From Streptomyces sp. NRRL F-6131 (GTDB lineage: Bacteria; Actinomycetota; Actinomycetes; Streptomycetales; Streptomycetaceae), in assembly GCA_000719695.1 (NCBI GenBank), contig JOHN01000048.1, positions 17,355-81,354 of the forward strand: 64,000 bases of DNA, in the 5' to 3' direction. Both the position numbers and the translations under genes were made by a program. Under the pieces are notes generated by a model, which did no database searches, was not told the origin of the DNA, and saw only the letters and a list, made by a program, of their open reading frames with translations. Shown here in pieces: positions 18,030-26,171 of this stretch (within the stretch, counting starts at the first letter, position 1; every line of letters begins with the position of its first letter).

Positions 18030-19604
18030 TCAGCCGAAGGTGAGGTTGGTGCAGGGGTCGGTGTCGGCGTTGCGGCTGTTCTGGGCGATGGCGCTGGGGA
18101 CGCCGGTGGGCAGCGGGCCGGTGGGGGCGGCGGCCGGGGCGCCGGGGGTCGCGGCCGGGGCGCCCGGAGCGGCGAACGGGACGCCGGGGGCGGGTCCGCC
18201 GAGCGGCCCGGTGGTGGCCGCGGCGGGGCGGTAGTCGCGGCCGAGGGTGACCGTGACGCCCTCGGAGCCCGGCTCCTCGGTCGTCCGGGCGCCCGGGAAG
18301 AGCGTGGCGAGCTGGTCGGCGACGGCCTTGAACGGCGGGTCGTAGGCGATCTCGGTGCGCAGCCGCCCACCGGTGGTGGCGCCCAGGGTGACGTTGGAGA
18401 AGCCCTGGGCGCGGATCGCGGCGGAGCCCCGGCCGGCGAGGCCGTCGGTGCCGACGCCGTTGACCACGGTGATCGGGGTGGTGAGCTGCTCGGCGCTCAG
18501 CGGGGTGGCGGCCGGCGCGGGGGCGGCGGGGTCGGTCGCGGCGGGCGACGGGCCGGCGGTCGCGGCGTCCCCGACCTGTCCGGTGCTCTGGCCGTCCAGG
18601 GTGCGGTCCTCGCGCAGCAGCCGCCACAGGGTGTCCACGTCGGGGTGGACGAGGTCGACCCGGCCCTTCTCGACGACGGAGAACCGCCAGGGGGCGGTGA
18701 CGAAGGTGATGTCGGACAGCTTGATCTGCTGCAGCGACTGCGCGAAGTCGACCAGCTTCATCGCGGTGCCGAGGCCTTCGTCGACGGTGAGCGAGCGGGT
18801 GGCCGCGTCGGCGAGCGGGAGCAGGGTCGGCAGCGAGAAGCCCTGCGACTGGATCTTGCGGATCATCGAGGAGAGGAAGGCCTGCTGGCGCTTCATCCGG
18901 CCGATGTCGGAGTTGTCGCCGAAGCCGTAGCGGGCGCGCAGGTAGTCGACGGCCGGCTGTCCGGCGATCTTCTGCAGGCCCTTGCGGAGCTTGATGTTGT
19001 GCGAGTTGACGTCGTTGGGGACGCAGACGTCCACACCGTTGATGGCGTCGGTCATCGCGGCGACGCCCTTGAAGTCGACCACGATGGTGTGGTCGATGCG
19101 CAGTCCGGTGAGCGCCTCGACGGTGTTCTGGGTGCAGGCCGGGTTCCCCTTGGCGGACTCGCCGACGGTGAAGGCCTCGTTGAACATCTGGTTGGTCCGC
19201 GGCTTGGTCCAGTCGCCGCTGGGCAGCCGGCAGGACGGGACGGTGACCAGGGTGTCGCGGGGGATGGAGACGCCGACGGCGTGCTTGCGGTCGGCGTAGA
19301 CGTGCAGCAGGATCGCGGTGTCGGAGTGGCCCACCCCCTCGTCGCCGCCGCCGAGGTCGGAGTTGCCGTCGTTGCGGGTGTCCGAGCCGAGCAGCAGGAC
19401 GTTGACGGGCACCGAGGCGCCCGGGGCGGTGGGTACCGGCGCGGGCGGGCGCTCGGTGGCGACGCCGCCCGCGTCGAACGTGGTGATGTTGGTGTCGAGC
19501 CGGTGGTAGAACCAGGCTCCGGCGCCGGCCACGGACAGCACCAGGACGGCCGCGAGTCCTATGACGGTCCGTATGACACGCCGACGGCGCGAGCTGCCGC
19601 TCAT
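18030..19604 (-). CDS. LCP (LytR-CpsA-Psr) family protein with LytR_C domain
   Basis: A 524-residue membrane protein. LCP enzymes attach undecaprenyl-linked glycopolymers such as teichoic acids or capsule to peptidoglycan outside the cell. An Arg-rich cytoplasmic tip (SSRRRRVIR) precedes one membrane helix (residues about 13-31). The LCP domain starts near residue 70 (VNVLLLGSDTRND), with the catalytic and lipid-binding Arg/Asp residues in VSIPRDTLVTVP, DFKGVAAMTDAINGVDVCV and YLRARYGFGDNSDIGRMKRQ. A C-terminal LytR_C domain begins about residue 385 (LTTPITVVNGVGTDGLAGRG), followed by an Ala/Pro-rich tail. The ATG at 19604 puts the membrane helix at the normal distance; a start at 19640 is less likely. 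Confidence 0.92.
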   Translation of the reverse strand: MSGSSRRRRVIRTVIGLAAVLVLSVAGAGAWFYHRLDTNITTFDAGGVATERPPAPVPTAPGASVPVNVLLLGSDTRNDGNSDLGGGDEGVGHSDTAILLHVYADRKHAVGVSIPRDTLVTVPSCRLPSGDWTKPRTNQMFNEAFTVGESAKGNPACTQNTVEALTGLRIDHTIVVDFKGVAAMTDAINGVDVCVPNDVNSHNIKLRKGLQKIAGQPAVDYLRARYGFGDNSDIGRMKRQQAFLSSMIRKIQSQGFSLPTLLPLADAATRSLTVDEGLGTAMKLVDFAQSLQQIKLSDITFVTAPWRFSVVEKGRVDLVHPDVDTLWRLLREDRTLDGQSTGQVGDAATAGPSPAATDPAAPAPAATPLSAEQLTTPITVVNGVGTDGLAGRGSAAIRAQGFSNVTLGATTGGRLRTEIAYDPPFKAVADQLATLFPGARTTEEPGSEGVTVTLGRDYRPAAATTGPLGGPAPGVPFAAPGAPAATPGAPAAAPTGPLPTGVPSAIAQNSRNADTDPCTNLTFG

Positions 19605-19753
19605 CCTTCCCGTCCCCCCGTTTTCCGTTCCGTGAGCCACCCGTGCCGCCCGGTGGCGGGCGGGTGCCTCGTTCTCGAACGTTAGACGTTTCGGGGGAGT
19701 GTTCGGTTACCTCCGGTCGGCGGCCAATTCCGCGGCCGGAGCTGTGATACTGC

Positions 19754-20218
19754 TCACGCGCCGGGGCCGGTGGCGCCGGTGAGCATCCGGCGGAGCAGGT
19801 CGCGCAGCTGGGTCCGCTCGTCGGGGCCGAGCGCGGCCAGCGGCTCGCGGGCGAAGTTCAGCGACTCGCGGAGCTCCTCGGAGGCGGTGGCCCCGGTGTC
19901 GGTGGCGGCCACCAGCTTGACCCGGCGGTCCTGCAGGTCGGGCTGGCGGGTGACGAAGCCGCGGGTCTCCAGCCGGTCGACGATCCCGGTGATGTTGGAG
20001 GGCTCGCAGCTGAGCGTCTGGGCGATCTGGCGCATCGGCATGGGTCCGCGCCGCAGCAGCGCCAGGACCTTGGCCTGCGCTCCGGTGAGGGAGCGGGCGG
20101 CGGCGGCGTCCTCGTACTCGCGGTGGAAGAGCGCGACCAGGTTGGCCATGAGATCGACGACCTCGCGGGTGATCTCGTCGGGCTGCGGGGCGGTGGCCCC
20201 GGTCGGCTGGGTGTCCAT
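19754..20218 (-). CDS. MarR family transcriptional regulator
   Basis: A 154-residue winged-helix regulator. The DNA-binding part has the recognition helix in MRQIAQTLSCEPSNITGIVD and the wing RQPDLQDRRVKLVAAT, which carries the DxRR signature of MarR proteins. Flanking helices form the dimer interface. A start three codons upstream (20227) is also possible. It is divergent from an NADP-dependent oxidoreductase across 90 bp, the usual arrangement for a repressor of an oxidoreductase that responds to electrophiles, quinones or phenolics. The inducer is not known. Confidence 0.9.
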   Translation of the reverse strand: MDTQPTGATAPQPDEITREVVDLMANLVALFHREYEDAAAARSLTGAQAKVLALLRRGPMPMRQIAQTLSCEPSNITGIVDRLETRGFVTRQPDLQDRRVKLVAATDTGATASEELRESLNFAREPLAALGPDERTQLRDLLRRMLTGATGPGA

Positions 20219-20308
20219 GACCCCCATGGTACCTGAACAGTTGACAAGGTGAACCTTTCATGCCCATTGTTACTTCATTGACTCAACCTTTTATGTGAGG
20301 AGATCATC
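20219..20308. promoter_or_regulatory. Divergent MarR/oxidoreductase control region
   Basis: A short AT-rich gap. TTGACAAGGTGAACCTTT at 20241-20258 and TTGACTCAACCTTTT at 20278-20292 share the pattern TTGAC, spacer, AACCTTT. They may be paired MarR operators overlapping -35-like TTGAC elements. A GTGAGGAG ribosome site precedes the ATG at 20309. Confidence 0.5.
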
Positions 20309-21349
20309 ATGGCTGCCGAGCCGACCGCACCGGAGGCGCCCGCCACCGCCCGTGAGTGGCACCTCGCCGCCCGTCCCGAGGGCTGGCCGGTCCCGACCGA
20401 CTTCGCCCTCGTCGAGGCGCCGGTCCGGACCCCCGGACCGGGCGAGATCCTGGTCCGCAACACGGCCCTCTCGGTCGACCCGTACATGCGCGGCCGGATG
20501 AACGACGCGAAGTCCTACATCCCGCCGTTCAAGCTCGGCGAGGTCATGGACGGCGGGGCCGTCGGGTACGTGGTCGCCTCCGGCGACGAGGGCTTCGCCC
20601 CGGGCGACGCGGTGCTGCACGGGCTCGGCTGGCGCGAGTACGCCACCGGACCGGCGAAGCTCGGCGTCAAGGTGCCGGAGATCGAGGGCGTACCGCTCTC
20701 CGCCTACCTCGGTGTGCTCGGCATGCCCGGCCTGACCGCCTACGCGGGACTGCTGGCGGTCGGCGGCCTCAAGGGGGGCGACCGGGTCTTCGTCTCCGGC
20801 GCGGCCGGCGCGGTCGGCTCGATCGTCGGCCAGATCGCCAAGCTCAAGGGCGCCTCGCTGGTGGTCGGTTCGGCCGGCTCGGCGGAGAAGGTCGCCCGGC
20901 TGACCGAGGACTACGGCTTCGACGCGGCCTTCAACTACAAGGACGGCCCGGTCGGCGAGCAGCTCGCCAAGGTCGCCCCGGAGGGCATCGACCTCTACTT
21001 CGACAACGTGGGCGGTGAGCACCTGGAGGCCGCGATCAGCGCCCTGGGCGTGCACGGCCGTGCCGTGCTCTGCGGCGCCATCGCCCAGTACAACGACACC
21101 GCCGCGGCCCCCGGTCCGCGCAACCTGGCGCAGATCATCGGCAAGCGGCTGCGCCTGGAGGGCGTGCTGGTCGGTGACCACTACGGGCTGCAGCCGCAGT
21201 TCCTGGCCGAGGTCGGCGGCTGGCTGAAGTCCGGCGAGCTGCGCTTCGAGGAGACCGCGGTGGACGGCTTCGAGAACACCCCGCAGGCCTTCCTGGACAT
21301 GCTGCGCGGCGCCAACACCGGCAAGATGGTGGTCCGCCTGGACGGCTGA
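20309..21349 (+). CDS. NADP-dependent zinc-free MDR oxidoreductase
   Basis: A 346-residue medium-chain reductase of the leukotriene B4 12-hydroxydehydrogenase/curcumin-reductase type. These reduce enones, aldehydes or quinones with NADPH. Seen: an N-terminal GroES-like half with LSVDPYMRGRMNDAKSY, a hallmark of this subfamily; the LGMPGLTAYAGLL segment; the nucleotide fold VFVSGAAGAVGSIVGQIAKL; and IDLYFDNVGGEHLEAAI near the end of the Rossmann half. No structural or catalytic zinc Cys cluster is present. The divergent MarR gene probably represses it. Confidence 0.92.
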   Translation: MAAEPTAPEAPATAREWHLAARPEGWPVPTDFALVEAPVRTPGPGEILVRNTALSVDPYMRGRMNDAKSYIPPFKLGEVMDGGAVGYVVASGDEGFAPGDAVLHGLGWREYATGPAKLGVKVPEIEGVPLSAYLGVLGMPGLTAYAGLLAVGGLKGGDRVFVSGAAGAVGSIVGQIAKLKGASLVVGSAGSAEKVARLTEDYGFDAAFNYKDGPVGEQLAKVAPEGIDLYFDNVGGEHLEAAISALGVHGRAVLCGAIAQYNDTAAAPGPRNLAQIIGKRLRLEGVLVGDHYGLQPQFLAEVGGWLKSGELRFEETAVDGFENTPQAFLDMLRGANTGKMVVRLDG

Positions 21350-21711
21350 CGCCGCGTCGGACACCCGCTTCCGCCTCGCACCGGCCCCGCCGCCGGTCCG
21401 AGGCGGTTTGCGTACCCGGCGGAGGGGATCCGGCCGCACTACCGCATTCCGGCCGGATCCGAAAGTGCGTCAGCCATGGTGCGGGGCGGCGCGGTACGGT
21501 GGGTCCCGCCTGGCGATGGGGCCGTTCGGGGGAGAGATCCGACCGAGGGGTGGACCTCGTTGCGGATTCGACTAGCATTGAGCGAAAGCCTGTCCGTTTT
21601 GCTCAATTTAGTGGCTTAATGTCGGCTAACGTGGGTAACTGTGGATCAACTACGGGCACGAACGCGAGGCAGCTGGGGAAGGCGACCCTCGTCCACAGCC
21701 TGGAGGTCCCG
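21350..21711 (+). other. Intergenic region before DUF3145 gene
   Basis: About 360 bp. A hairpin terminator for the upstream reductase lies at 21371-21409. The stretch 21565-21660 is distinctly AT-richer than the surroundings and should contain the promoter for the downstream gene. The open frame through here (from 21499) is not protein-like before the GTG at 21712. Confidence 0.5.
21371..21409 (+). terminator. Terminator of the MDR oxidoreductase gene
   Basis: Arms 21371-21385 and 21392-21406 pair over 15 bp with one mismatch, followed by TTT. Confidence 0.7.
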
Positions 21712-22206
21712 GTGACGACACGTGGAGTCCTGTACGTCCACTCCGCGCCCCGCGCGCTGTGCCCGCACGTCGAGTGGGCCGTCGCGGGGGTGCTCGGTGT
21801 GCGGGTGAGCCTGGACTGGATCCGCCAGCCCGCCGCACCCGGACACTGGCGCGCCGAGCTCTCCTGGCAGGGGGAGCCCGGTACGGCCTCGAAGCTCGCC
21901 TCCGCGCTGCGCGGCTGGCAGCTGATGCGGTACGAGGTCACCAGCGAGCCCTGTGCCACGGCCGAGGGCGAGCGCTACAGCAGCACGCCCTCGCTCGGCA
22001 TCTTCCACGCCGTCACGGGCATCCACGGCGACATCCTGATCCCCGAGGACCGGCTGCGCGCCGTCCTGCTGCGCGCCCGCAGCGAGGGGGCGGACCTGGA
22101 GGCCGAGATCGCCATGCTGCTCGGCAAGCCCTGGGACGACGAGCTGGAGCCCTTCCGCTACGCCGGGGAGGGCGCCCCGGTGCGCTGGCTGCACCAGGTG
22201 GTCTGA
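21712..22206 (+). CDS. DUF3145 family protein
   Basis: A 164-residue protein matching the actinobacterial DUF3145 family in length and start (TTRGVLYVHSAPRALCPHVE). A GGAGG site at about 21702 sets the GTG at 21712. The sequence has a WAVAGVLGVRVSLDWIRQPA segment, a Trp-rich middle (HWRAELSWQG) and the conserved SLGIFHAVTGIHGDILIPED stretch. No signal peptide or membrane helix. The function is not known. It sits convergent to fabF, an arrangement that, from memory, is conserved in Streptomyces, but that is not evidence of a role in lipid synthesis. Confidence 0.88.
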   Translation: MTTRGVLYVHSAPRALCPHVEWAVAGVLGVRVSLDWIRQPAAPGHWRAELSWQGEPGTASKLASALRGWQLMRYEVTSEPCATAEGERYSSTPSLGIFHAVTGIHGDILIPEDRLRAVLLRARSEGADLEAEIAMLLGKPWDDELEPFRYAGEGAPVRWLHQVV

Positions 22207-22227
22207 GCCGGCCCCAGGACACCGGAA

Positions 22228-22261
22228 GGGGGCCGGCGCTCGTGATCGAGCGCCGGCCCCC
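22228..22261. terminator. Bidirectional terminator between DUF3145 and fabF
   Basis: A perfect 15-bp stem (arms 22228-22242 and 22247-22261) with loop TGAT. It is placed between two converging genes. Degenerate TCCGTCTCCGGTG repeats fill the remaining gap to about 22345. Confidence 0.85.
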
Positions 22262-22354
22262 TCTCGTCGTGTCCGGTGCGTCCGTCTCCGGTGTGTCCGT
22301 CTCCGGTGATTCCGCGGTGTCCGGTGCGTCCGCGTCCGGTGCCGGACGGCCGGG

Positions 22355-23620
22355 TCAGCGGGTGCGGAAGGCCAGCACCACGTTGTGGCCGCCGAAGCCG
22401 AACGAGTTGTTCAGCGCGGCGATCCGGCCCTCGGGCAGCGGGCGGGCCTCGCCGCGGACGATGTCCGCGTCCACGTCGTCGTCCAGCTCGTCGACGTTGA
22501 TGGTCGGCGGCGCGACGCGGTGGTACAGGGCCTGCACGGTGGCGACGGTCTCGATGCCGCCGGCGCCGCCCAGCAGGTGGCCGGTCATCGACTTGGTCGC
22601 CGAGATGGCGATGTGGTCGAGGTCCTCGCCCAGCTCCTTGCGGAGCGCCTTCAGCTCGGCGGTGTCACCCTGCGGGGTCGAGGTGGCGTGCGCGTTGACG
22701 TGCACGATCTCGGCCTTGTCCAGCGGGTTGCGGTCGAACAGGTCGGCCAGCGCGCGGGCCACACCGGCACCGGTCGGCTCGGGCTGGGCGATGTGGTGGG
22801 CGTCCGAGGACAGGCCCTGGCCCACCGCCTCGCAGTAGATGCGGGCACCGCGGGCCTCGGCGTGCTCCACGGACTCCAGCACGACCACGCCGGCGCCCTC
22901 GCCCAGCACGAAGCCGTCCCGGCCCTTGTCGTACGGGCGGGAGGCGCGCTCCGGGTCGTCGTTCTTCTTGGACATCGCCATCATGTTGGCGAACGCGGCG
23001 ATCGGCAGCGGGTGGATCGCCGCCTCGGTGCCACCGGCCACCACGACGTCGGCGCGGCCGCTGCGGATCATCTCGATCGCGTAGCCGATCGCCTCGGCGC
23101 CGGAGGCGCAGGCGGAGACGGGGGTGTGCACACCCGCGCGGGCGCCGACCTCCAGGCCGACGTTGGCCGCCGGGGAGTTCGGCATCAGCATCGGGACGGT
23201 GTGCGGGGAGACCTTGCGGGCGCCCTTGTCCTTCAGCACGTCGTACTGGTCGAGCAGGGTGGTGACGCCGCCGATGCCGGAGGCGATCACGGCGCCCAGG
23301 CGCTCCGGGGCCAGCTTGGAGGACTCGTCGGTGGCCGGGGTCTCGAAGCCCGCGTCGGCCCAGGCCTCGCGGGCGGCGATCAGCGCGAACTGCGCCGAGC
23401 GGTCCAGCTTGCGGGCCAGCGGACGGGGGAGGATCTCGCCCGGGTCGACGGCGGTGCGGGCGGCGATCCGTACGGGCAGCTCGGCGGCCCACTCCTCGGT
23501 CAGGGCAGCCACCCCGGAGCGCCCGGCGAGCAGGTTCTCCCAGGTGGTGGCGGCGTCGCCGCCCAGCGGCGTGAAGGCGCCGATACCCGTGACGACCACG
23601 GTACGGTTTTCAACGGTCAC
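22355..23620 (-). CDS. fabF: 3-oxoacyl-ACP synthase II
   Basis: A 421-residue KAS II elongation condensing enzyme, joining malonyl-ACP to acyl-ACP in fatty-acid synthesis. The active-site Cys is in SACASGAEAIG, and the two catalytic His are in NAHATSTPQGD and TGHLLGGAGGIE. The C-terminal NNSFGFGGHNVVLAF is typical. The GTG at 23620 (VTVENRTVVVTGIG) gives the normal start; the frame reaches 23638. It is the last gene of the fab operon and ends at a strong terminator. Confidence 0.95.
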   Translation of the reverse strand: MTVENRTVVVTGIGAFTPLGGDAATTWENLLAGRSGVAALTEEWAAELPVRIAARTAVDPGEILPRPLARKLDRSAQFALIAAREAWADAGFETPATDESSKLAPERLGAVIASGIGGVTTLLDQYDVLKDKGARKVSPHTVPMLMPNSPAANVGLEVGARAGVHTPVSACASGAEAIGYAIEMIRSGRADVVVAGGTEAAIHPLPIAAFANMMAMSKKNDDPERASRPYDKGRDGFVLGEGAGVVVLESVEHAEARGARIYCEAVGQGLSSDAHHIAQPEPTGAGVARALADLFDRNPLDKAEIVHVNAHATSTPQGDTAELKALRKELGEDLDHIAISATKSMTGHLLGGAGGIETVATVQALYHRVAPPTINVDELDDDVDADIVRGEARPLPEGRIAALNNSFGFGGHNVVLAFRTR

Positions 23621-23762
23621 TGGATCTTCTTCTCTCACGTTCGTGCGGGGGTCGGCGGCGGCCGAAGGTGGGCCCGGCCGGGCGCCCGGTGGGCGTCCCG
23701 GCCGGCGGGTCGGCCGACCCGCGGGGAGTCGGCCGATGTCAGGCGTCGAACGAGTCGACCGC

Positions 23763-24005
23763 TCAGGCGTTGGTGAGGATGTAGTTCACCGCGTCGCCGA
23801 CGGTCTTCAGGTTCTTGACCTCGTCGTCCGGGATCTTGACGTCGAAGCGCTCCTCGGCGGCCACGACGACCTCGACCATGGACAGCGAGTCGACGTCCAG
23901 GTCGTCGGTGAAGGACTTGTCGAGCTCGACGTCCTCGGTCGGGATGCCGGCGATCTCGTTGACGATCTCCGCGAGACCTTCCAGGACCTCGTCCTTGGTA
24001 GCCAT
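23763..24005 (-). CDS. acpP: Acyl carrier protein
   Basis: An 80-residue acidic ACP. Ser40 in DDLDVDSLSMVEVVV is the phosphopantetheine attachment site; helix IV and the C-terminus (KNLKTVGDAVNYI) are normal. ACP carries the growing acyl chain between the FabD, FabH and FabF enzymes. It lies in the operon between fabH (79 bp) and fabF (142 bp), so it is very likely the fatty-acid and not a polyketide ACP. The ATG at 24005 has an AGGAGCAG ribosome site. Confidence 0.96.
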   Translation of the reverse strand: MATKDEVLEGLAEIVNEIAGIPTEDVELDKSFTDDLDVDSLSMVEVVVAAEERFDVKIPDDEVKNLKTVGDAVNYILTNA

Positions 24006-24084
24006 ACTGGCTGCTCCTCTTCGGTGTTGAATGCGGCCGCCCGGCGGACGGACACAGGTTTGTGGGTGATCGGGCAAAAAACGC

Positions 24085-25134
24085 CTAGGGGAGCGTAACG
24101 ACTGCCGCGGCGTACACGAGACCCGCCCCGAACCCGATGATCAGGGCGAGGTCACCGCTGCGGGCCTCGCCGCTCTCCAGCATGCGCTCCATCGCCAGCG
24201 GGATGGAGGCCGCCGAGGTGTTCCCGGTCTCCGCGATGTCGCGGGCGACCGGCACGGACTCGGGCAGTTTCAGCGCCTTGATCATGGCGTCGGTGATCCG
24301 CATGTTGGCCTGGTGCGGGATGAACGCGCCGAGCTGGTCGGCGGTGATCCCGGCGGCGTCGAGCGCCTGCTGGGCCACCTTGGCCATCTCCCAGACCGCC
24401 CAGCGGAAGACCGTCTGGCCCTCCATCCGCAGGGCGGGCCACTTGCCGCGGCCGTCCTCGTGGGCCTCGCCCGGGCCGTTGACGGCGCCCTCCTTGGCGA
24501 AGGCGGTGTCCCAGGCCTCGGTCTGCGAGATGACGTCCTTCTGCGAACCGTCCGAGCCCCAGACGACCTTGCCGATGCCGGGGGTGTCGGACGGGCCGAC
24601 GACCGCGGCGCCCGCGCCGTCGCCGAAGATGAACGCGGTCGAACGGTCCGAGGTGTCGGTCAGGTCGCTGAGCCGCTCCACGCCGATCACCAGCACGTAC
24701 TCGGCGCTGCCGCCGCGCACCATGCCGTCGGCCAGGCCCAGGCCGTAGCCGAAGCCGGCGCAGGCCGCCGAGATGTCGAAGGCCGGGGCGGTGCCGCAGC
24801 CGAGCCGCTCGGCGATCTCGGTGGCGACGGCCGGGGTCTGCTTGAGGTGCGAGACGGTCGCGACGATCACGCCGCCGATCCGCGCCGGGTCGATCCCGGA
24901 CTGGGCGATCGCCTTGCCGGCGGCCTGCACCGACATCTCGGTGACCGACTCCTCCGGGCCGGCCCAGCGGCGCTCGGCGATCCCGCTCCGGGTGCGGATC
25001 CACTCGTCCGAGGACTCGATCCAGGTCAGCACCTCGGCGTTCGGGATCACCCGCACCGGCCGGTAACCGCCCACACCGTGGATGCGCGAGTACTGCGCAC
25101 CGGTGACGGGACGGATCTGGGGGGTGTTGCTCAT
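24085..25134 (-). CDS. fabH: 3-oxoacyl-ACP synthase III
   Basis: A 349-residue KAS III, which starts fatty-acid synthesis by condensing an acyl-CoA with malonyl-ACP; in Streptomyces the primers include branched acyl-CoAs. The catalytic Cys125 is in ISAACAGFGYGL, His is in IPHQANMRI, and Asn is in ETGNTSAASIP. Its ATG overlaps the fabD stop (ATGA), so translation is coupled. Length is near the family norm. Confidence 0.95.
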   Translation of the reverse strand: MSNTPQIRPVTGAQYSRIHGVGGYRPVRVIPNAEVLTWIESSDEWIRTRSGIAERRWAGPEESVTEMSVQAAGKAIAQSGIDPARIGGVIVATVSHLKQTPAVATEIAERLGCGTAPAFDISAACAGFGYGLGLADGMVRGGSAEYVLVIGVERLSDLTDTSDRSTAFIFGDGAGAAVVGPSDTPGIGKVVWGSDGSQKDVISQTEAWDTAFAKEGAVNGPGEAHEDGRGKWPALRMEGQTVFRWAVWEMAKVAQQALDAAGITADQLGAFIPHQANMRITDAMIKALKLPESVPVARDIAETGNTSAASIPLAMERMLESGEARSGDLALIIGFGAGLVYAAAVVTLP

Positions 25135-26081
25135 GCCTGCTGCTCCTGCTCCTGACCGCCGTGCTCCGCGACGAGCTCGCGGGCCTTGTCCAGGTCGGCG
25201 GGGGTCTTGAGGGCAAGCGTCGCCACACCCTTGAGGTTGCGCTTGACCAGTCCGGTGAGGGTGCCCGCCGGGGCGAGCTCGATGACGGCGGTCGCGCCCA
25301 GCCGCTGGAGGGTCTCCATGCAGAGGTCCCAGCGGACCGGGTTGGAGACCTGCGACACCAGGCGGCTCAGCACCTCGGCGCCGGAGGTGACGACCTCACC
25401 GTCCTGGTTGGAGACGTAGCTGACCTCGGGGTCGGCCACCGGCAGGGTCGGGGCCAGCTTGGACAGCCGCTCCACGCCGGGGGCCATGTGGGAGGTGTGG
25501 AACGCCCCCGCGACCTTCAGCGCGACCAGGCGGGCCCCGGCCGGCGGGTCCTCGCGCAGCGCGTCCAGCTGCGGCAGGGTTCCGGCCGCGACGATCTGGC
25601 CGCCGCCGTTGTTGTTGGCCGCGGTCAGGCCGTGTTCCGCCAGCTTCGCGGCGACGACCTCGGGGTCGCCGCCGAGCACGGCGATCATGCCGGTCTCGGT
25701 GGCCGCGGCCGCCTCGGCCATGGCCAGGCTGCGCTCGCGGACGAAGGTGAGCGCGTCGCGCGCGCTCAGCACTCCGGCACCGGCGGCGGCGGTGATCTCG
25801 CCGACGCTGTGGCCGGCCACGGCGCCGACCAGTCGGCGGGCGGCGTTCTCGTCCGGGAAGAGCGCGCGGGCGGTCACCAGACCGGCGGCGACCAGCAGCG
25901 GCTGCGCGACGGCGGTGTCCTTGATCTCCTCGGCGTCCGCCTCGGTACCCGCGCGCACGAGGTCGAGGCCGGCGACCTCCGACCAGCCGCGCAGGCGGTC
26001 GGCGACACCGTCGAGCTCCAGCCAGGGGCTGAGGAAACCGGGGGTCTGGGCACCCTGTCCAGGGGCGACGATTACGAGCAC
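25131..26081 (-). CDS. fabD: Malonyl-CoA:ACP transacylase
   Basis: A 316-residue MCAT that loads malonyl onto ACP. The nucleophile Ser92 lies in AVAGHSVGEITA, and the N-terminal VIVAPGQGAQTPGFL is the oxyanion loop. The Arg and His residues expected in the acyl-binding pocket are in VRERSLAMAEA and VAGAFHTSHMAPG. GTG start at 26081. It is the first gene of the fabD-fabH-acpP-fabF operon and lies just downstream of fasR, which activates it in S. coelicolor. Confidence 0.95.
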   Translation of the reverse strand: MLVIVAPGQGAQTPGFLSPWLELDGVADRLRGWSEVAGLDLVRAGTEADAEEIKDTAVAQPLLVAAGLVTARALFPDENAARRLVGAVAGHSVGEITAAAGAGVLSARDALTFVRERSLAMAEAAAATETGMIAVLGGDPEVVAAKLAEHGLTAANNNGGGQIVAAGTLPQLDALREDPPAGARLVALKVAGAFHTSHMAPGVERLSKLAPTLPVADPEVSYVSNQDGEVVTSGAEVLSRLVSQVSNPVRWDLCMETLQRLGATAVIELAPAGTLTGLVKRNLKGVATLALKTPADLDKARELVAEHGGQEQEQQA

Positions 26082-26171
26082 GGTTCAACCCTCTCTCGCC
26101 AGGCGCCCGGGGGCGGGTAGGCGACGGTAACGAAGAAAAGCATCCGGGATTGTAAGGTCCCTACAGCGTGG
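26082..26171 (-). promoter_or_regulatory. fabD operon promoter region, expected FasR target
   Basis: A 90-bp gap between the fasR stop and the fabD start. In S. coelicolor FasR binds upstream of fabD to activate the operon. I cannot point to an exact operator here. The sequence GGGATTGTAAGGTCCCTAC at 26146-26164 is AT-richer than its surroundings and contains a TTGTAAG core; it is one candidate. Confidence 0.4.
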